DNA of 64,000 nt from contig NZ_CP049786.1 in NCBI RefSeq assembly GCF_011290365.1, positions 1,860,001 through 1,924,000 on the forward strand, in the 5' to 3' direction. Origin of the DNA: Leclercia sp. 29361 (lineage in GTDB: Bacteria; Pseudomonadota; Gammaproteobacteria; Enterobacterales; Enterobacteriaceae). Below the pieces are notes generated by a model. The model did not search any database and had not been told where the DNA came from. It saw nothing but the letters and a program-made list of their open reading frames with translations. The position numbers were made by a program, and so were the translations under genes. Shown in pieces: positions 59,883-64,000 of this stretch; the first letter of the stretch is position 1, and every line of letters begins with the position of its first letter.

Positions 59883-61776
59883 CTTTGTTCATGCGGTAAA
59901 GGAAGGGCTCTCTGTTCTGGTCAGACCCCTGCCAATGACTGCCGTTGAATGGGCAGACGATAACTATTACCTCCCGAAAGAGTCTGCTTATCAGGAGGGA
60001 CGCTGGGAAACCTTACCCTTCCAGCGTGCGATCATGAATGCCATGGGCAACGACTATATCCGTGAAGTGAATGTCGTGAAGTCTGCCCGTGTTGGCTATT
60101 CAAAGATGCTGCTCGGGGTTTATGCGTATTTCATCCAGCATAAGCAGCGAAACTCCCTTATCTGGTTGCCGACTGACGGCGATGCCGAGAACTTTATGAA
60201 GTCGCATGTCGAGCCGACAATCCGTGATATTCCCACCTTGCTGGCGCTGGCTCCCTGGTATGGCAAAAAACACCGGGACAATACCCTCAGTATGAAGCGT
60301 TTTTCAAACGGGCGTGGATTCTGGTGTCTGGGGGGGAAGGCCGCAAAAAACTATCGCGAGAAATCCGTCGATGTGGCGGGCTATGACGAACTGGCCGCCT
60401 TTGATGAAGATATCGAGAAAGAGGGCTCCCCGACGTTTCTGGGTGATAAACGAATTGAAGGCTCGGTCTGGCCCAAGTCCATCCGCGGATCCACGCCAAA
60501 AGTCAGGGGCACCTGCCAGATTGAGCGTGCCGCGAAAGAGTCGCAGCATTTTTTGCGGTTCCACGTTCCCTGCCCGCATTGCGGGGAAGAGCAGTACCTG
60601 AAATTCGGCGATAAAGAGACGCCGTTCGGCTTCAAGTGGACGCCGGGTGAGCCTGCCAGTGTGTTTTACCTTTGCGAGCATAACGCCTGTGTGATTAAGC
60701 AGCAGGAGCTCGATTTCGCGCAGGCCCGTTATCTTTGCGGGGAGACGGGGATCTGGACACGGGACGGCCTGTGCTGGTTTTCATCATCCGGTACCGAAAT
60801 TGATCCACCTGACAGCGTCACTTTTCATATCTGGACTGCCTACAGTCCCTTCACGACCTGGGTGCAAATCGTCAAAGACTGGATCAAGACAAAAGGGGAT
60901 ACCGGCAAGCGCAAGACTTTCGTTAATACCACGCTTGGCGAAACATGGGAGCCGAAAATTGGTGACCGCCCCGATGCAGACGTAATGGCCGAACGTAAGG
61001 AGCACTTTGGTGCCGCGGTACCGGAGCGGGTGGCCTACCTGACAGCCGGTATTGACTCCCAGCTTGACCGTTATGAAATGCGGGTCTGGGGCTGGGGGCC
61101 CGGCGAAGAAAGCTGGCTTATCGACAGGCAGATCATCATGGGCCGTCATGACGATGAAGCTACTCTGCTTCGGATTGATGAGGCTATCAACCGGACATAT
61201 ACCCGGCAAAATGGGGTGGAAATGTCGGTTTCACGCATCTGCTGGGATATCGGCGGTATCGATCCGACCATCGTTTACAACCGCTCGAAAAAGCATGGCC
61301 TGTTCCGCCTGATACCCATTAAAGGGGCATCTGTCTACGGTAAACCCGTTGCCAGCATGCCGCGCAAACGCAACAAAAACGGTGTTTATCTCACGGAAGT
61401 GGGCACCGACACGGCTAAAGAGCAAATCTATAACCGTTTCACCCTCGTGCCAGAGGCCGGTGAACCCCTCGCCGGAGCAGTGCATTTCCCTAATAACCCT
61501 GAAATCTATGATTTAGCCGAAGCTCAGCAGCTGACAGCTGAGGAGCAGGTCGAGAAGTGGGTAGACGGTAAGAAAAAGATCGTCTGGGACAGCAAAAAGC
61601 GACGAAATGAGGCGCTCGACTGCTTTGTCTACGCACTTGCAGCCCTGCGGATCAGCATTTCGCGATGGCAGCTTAATCTCGATTCTCTTCTGGCAACTCT
61701 GCTGGAGGAAGACAGCGGGCGTAAAAATCACAAAACCCTGGCGGATTACGCCCGGGCATTATCCGGAGAAGAATAA
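59854..61776 (+). CDS. A: Terminase large subunit (lambda gpA-like)
   Basis: 641 residues from the ATG at 59854 ([19 protein letters not shown]), equal to lambda gpA in length. ATPase P-loop region [30 protein letters not shown] motif, zinc-like [12 protein letters not shown], and the C-terminal endonuclease ([32 protein letters not shown]). More than three quarters identical to lambda gpA by eye. CAGGAG precedes this start; the open frame from 59764 is an extension inside terS. Confidence 0.96.
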   Translation: MSITEIQMNNFVHAVKEGLSVLVRPLPMTAVEWADDNYYLPKESAYQEGRWETLPFQRAIMNAMGNDYIREVNVVKSARVGYSKMLLGVYAYFIQHKQRNSLIWLPTDGDAENFMKSHVEPTIRDIPTLLALAPWYGKKHRDNTLSMKRFSNGRGFWCLGGKAAKNYREKSVDVAGYDELAAFDEDIEKEGSPTFLGDKRIEGSVWPKSIRGSTPKVRGTCQIERAAKESQHFLRFHVPCPHCGEEQYLKFGDKETPFGFKWTPGEPASVFYLCEHNACVIKQQELDFAQARYLCGETGIWTRDGLCWFSSSGTEIDPPDSVTFHIWTAYSPFTTWVQIVKDWIKTKGDTGKRKTFVNTTLGETWEPKIGDRPDADVMAERKEHFGAAVPERVAYLTAGIDSQLDRYEMRVWGWGPGEESWLIDRQIIMGRHDDEATLLRIDEAINRTYTRQNGVEMSVSRICWDIGGIDPTIVYNRSKKHGLFRLIPIKGASVYGKPVASMPRKRNKNGVYLTEVGTDTAKEQIYNRFTLVPEAGEPLAGAVHFPNNPEIYDLAEAQQLTAEEQVEKWVDGKKKIVWDSKKRRNEALDCFVYALAALRISISRWQLNLDSLLATLLEEDSGRKNHKTLADYARALSGEE

Positions 61777-61982
61777 TGGCGACACAGGCTGATCTGGAGG
61801 CAGCACGCACTGCATTACATGACCTCATGATGGGTAAACGGGTGGCAACGGTACAGAAAGATGGTCGAAGGGTGGAATTTACAGCTACCTCAGTCAGCGA
61901 GCTGAAAAAATACATTGCTGACCTCGAATCTCAGGTTGGCTCCACTTCACGGCGCCGGGGACCGGCAGGGTTTTATGTATGA
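61776..61982 (+). CDS. W: Head-tail joining protein gpW
   Basis: 68 residues, the lambda gpW length. [39 protein letters not shown] and the C-terminal [10 protein letters not shown] are nearly identical to lambda. Binds the portal to allow tail attachment. Overlaps both A and B by a few bases. Confidence 0.97.
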   Translation: MATQADLEAARTALHDLMMGKRVATVQKDGRRVEFTATSVSELKKYIADLESQVGSTSRRRGPAGFYV

Positions 61983-63571
61983 AATTACCAGCTTTAGTGG
62001 GCCCAGACGGTAAAACATCCCTGCGCGAATATGCCGGGTATCACGGCGGTGGCGGCGGATTTGGCGGCCAGTTGCGCTCCTGGAATCCGCCCATCGAAAG
62101 TGCTGATGCGGCGCTCCTGCCTAATTTATCACGTGGAAACGCCCGTGCTGACGATCTTGTACGAAATAACGGCTACGCAGCAAACGCCGTACAACTTCAC
62201 CAGGATCACATCGTTGGGTCATTTTTCAGACTGAGTTACTGCCCGAGCTGGCGTTATCTCGGTATTAAAGAAGAGGAGTGCCGCGCGTTTGCCAGGGAGG
62301 TGGAAGCCGCCTGGTATGAGTATGCTGAAGATGACTTTTGCGGGATTGATGCCGAGCGCAAGCGAACGTTTACGATGATGATCCGTGAGGGGGTCGCGAC
62401 GCACGCATTCAACGGTGAGTTGTTCGTGCAGCCCACCTGGGACAGTGATTCAACGCGGCTTTTCCGCACGCAATTCAAGATGGTCAGTCCGAAGCGCGTC
62501 AGCAATCCCAATAACATGGGGGACACCCGGAACTGCCGCGCCGGTGTCAGCATAAACGATGCTGGTGCGGCGCTGGGCTACTACGTAAGCGAGGATGGTT
62601 ATCCGGGCTGGATGGCGCAGAAATGGACGTATATTCCCCGCGAACTCCATGGGGGCAGACCATCGTTTATCCATGTGTTCGAGCCGCTTGAAGACGGGCA
62701 AACGCGCGGTGCCAACGTGTTTTACAGCGTGATGGAGCAGATGAAGATGCTCGACACCCTGCAAAATACGCAACTGCAGAGTGCGATCGTGAAAGCGATG
62801 TATGCGGCCACCATTGAAAGCGAACTGGATACGCAGACGGCGATGGACTTTATTCTCGGCTCTGACAGTAAAGACCAGCAAAGCAAAATGACAGGCTGGC
62901 TGGGTGAAATGGCATCGTATTACACCGCGGCGCCGGTTCGGCTCGGTGGTGCCAAAGTCCCGCACCTGATGCCTGGTGATTCACTGAATCTGCAGTCAGC
63001 ACAGGATACGGATAACGGTTATTCCACATTTGAGCAGTCACTGCTGCGCTATATCGCCGCCGGGCTGGGGGTGTCATACGAGCAGCTCTCGCGTAACTAT
63101 TCCCAGATGAGTTACTCCACCGCACGCGCCAGCGCCAATGAATCCTGGGCGTTCTTTATGGGTCGACGCAAGTTCGTAGCAGCCCGGCAGGCCTGTCAGA
63201 TGTTTGTCTGCTGGCTGGAAGAGGCGATTGCGCGCCGGGTTGTCACGCTCCCATCCAAAGCCAGGTTCAGCTTCCAGGAAGCGAGAACTTCATGGGGTAA
63301 CGCAAACTGGATCGGCTCGGGGCGCATGGCTATTGATGGCCTGAAGGAGGTGCAGGAGGCTGTAATGCTGATCGAGGCCGGCCTCAGCACCTATGAGAAG
63401 GAGTGCGCCAAACGCGGAGATGACTATCAGGAAATATTTTCTCAGCAGGTACGTGAAACTATGGAGCGCCGGAGCGCGGGTCTTAAACCCCCGGCCTGGG
63501 CGGCAGCCGCTTTTGAATCCGGGCTGAAAAAATCAAACGAGGAGGATAAAGATGACGCCAGAACTGCGTAA
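61979..63571 (+). CDS. B: Portal protein gpB
   Basis: 530 residues (lambda gpB 533). Dodecameric ring at the capsid vertex through which DNA is packaged. Conserved segments: [74 protein letters not shown]. The start overlaps W (ATGA) and the end overlaps C. Confidence 0.96.
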   Translation: MKLPALVGPDGKTSLREYAGYHGGGGGFGGQLRSWNPPIESADAALLPNLSRGNARADDLVRNNGYAANAVQLHQDHIVGSFFRLSYCPSWRYLGIKEEECRAFAREVEAAWYEYAEDDFCGIDAERKRTFTMMIREGVATHAFNGELFVQPTWDSDSTRLFRTQFKMVSPKRVSNPNNMGDTRNCRAGVSINDAGAALGYYVSEDGYPGWMAQKWTYIPRELHGGRPSFIHVFEPLEDGQTRGANVFYSVMEQMKMLDTLQNTQLQSAIVKAMYAATIESELDTQTAMDFILGSDSKDQQSKMTGWLGEMASYYTAAPVRLGGAKVPHLMPGDSLNLQSAQDTDNGYSTFEQSLLRYIAAGLGVSYEQLSRNYSQMSYSTARASANESWAFFMGRRKFVAARQACQMFVCWLEEAIARRVVTLPSKARFSFQEARTSWGNANWIGSGRMAIDGLKEVQEAVMLIEAGLSTYEKECAKRGDDYQEIFSQQVRETMERRSAGLKPPAWAAAAFESGLKKSNEEDKDDARTA

Positions 63572-64000
63572 TCTCCCGCATATTGCCAGCATGGCCTTTA
63601 ATGAGCCGCTGATGCTTGAACCCGCCTATGCGCGGGTTTTCTTTTGCGCGCTGGCAGGCCAGTTGGGGATCACTCGACTGACGGATACGGTGTCTGGCGC
63701 AACGCCTGGTGCTGAGCAGATTGCCGAACCGCTGGCGCTCTTTGGTGATGATGAGGAGATGGTGCCCCGGCCGTCGCGTAGTTACCAGATAACGAACGGT
63801 ATCGCGGTGCTGCCCGTTTCCGGCACGCTGGTCAGTAAAACCCGTTCGCTGCAGCCTTATTCCGGCATGACGGGATACAACGGGATCATTGCCCGCCTGC
63901 AGCTGGCCATGAGCGATCCCGGCGTCGACGGCATTCTCCTCGATATGGATACGCCTGGCGGGATGGTGTCCGGTGCATTCGACTGCGCCGACATTATTGC
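63552..64000 (+). CDS. C: Capsid maturation protease gpC, S49 family (3' end outside window)
   Basis: Starts [39 protein letters not shown] after GGAGGA and is open to the window end, giving the first 149 residues. The conserved DGILLDMDTPGGMVSGAFDCADII is the N-terminal part of the SppA-like fold; the catalytic Ser (near 166 in lambda gpC) is beyond the window. The scaffold Nu3 should be nested in its missing 3' part. The first 20 bases overlap B. Confidence 0.93.
   Translation, partial: MTPELRNLPHIASMAFNEPLMLEPAYARVFFCALAGQLGITRLTDTVSGATPGAEQIAEPLALFGDDEEMVPRPSRSYQITNGIAVLPVSGTLVSKTRSLQPYSGMTGYNGIIARLQLAMSDPGVDGILLDMDTPGGMVSGAFDCADII

Larger units (their letters stand above)
44629..64000. 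mobile_element. Lambdoid prophage integrated at icd (left part; continues past window)
   Basis: From the integrase next to icd to the lambda-like head genes at the window end. Order: int, xis, exonuclease, small genes, repressor, ydaS/ydaT-like, DUF968, Q-position DUF1133, RNA elements, lysis, IS, cargo, cos, Nu1, A, W, B, C. The early half resembles Gifsy/Rac-type phages and the packaging/head half is lambda-like, a normal mosaic. The right attachment site lies outside, so the exact left end cannot be set; it should fall in the icd 3' end or at most up to 44745. Confidence 0.93.

Overview
The window is enterobacterial chromosome followed by the left part of a resident lambdoid prophage. Gene order from fabG to icd matches Escherichia coli almost gene for gene. 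The proteins are close to, but not identical with, those of E. coli, and the E. coli ycfZ-ymfA pair between cobB and potD is missing. This suggests a member of the Enterobacter/Lelliottia/Leclercia side of the Enterobacteriaceae. The genus cannot be fixed from sequence reading alone.

Chromosome, 1-44628. Fatty-acid synthesis genes (end of fabG, acpP, fabF) run into pabC, mltG, tmk, holB and ycfH. ptsG follows with its Mlc operator and SgrS pairing site, then the siderophore receptor fhuE on the other strand. Next come hinT-ycfL-lpoB-thiK-nagZ-ycfP, ndh with an FNR box, and ycfJ. An unlisted 51-codon membrane-peptide gene lies on the minus strand after ycfJ. It is followed by comR/bhsA with paired operators, ldtC, mfd, ycfT, lolCDE, nagK, cobB, potABCD, pepT, roxA, phoPQ with a PhoP box, purB, hflD, mnmA, nudJ, rluE and icd. 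Three BIME/REP pairs lie at gene ends.

Prophage, from just after icd to beyond the window end. An integrase reads towards icd, the attachment target used by e14 and phage 21. The leftward early operon holds int, xis, a large multidomain DEDDh exonuclease, an Rrf2-type regulator and tiny proteins. The immunity region has a short repressor without a self-cleavage domain, facing a YdaS/Cro-like and a YdaT-like gene. DUF968 and DUF1133 proteins follow; the latter sits in the Q antiterminator position. After a candidate late promoter and terminator comes a run of structured RNA elements. Lysis genes follow (pinholin-like holin, SAR endolysin, Rz/Rz1). An IS3-family element is inserted after them. 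Then come a gnsB-like cargo gene, a lambda-type cos site, and the lambda-like packaging and head genes Nu1, A, W, B and the start of C.

The most interesting signal is a set of five elements of about 100-134 nt (53303-54375 and 58524-58657). They share a closing helix, a CCCC/GGGG hairpin, a middle helix and a CCGGG/CCCGG hairpin. The closing and middle helices change sequence between copies while keeping base pairing, so a conserved cloverleaf-like RNA is very likely. By layout it resembles the RNase P-processed C4 antisense RNAs of P1-type phages, but I could not run a family search.
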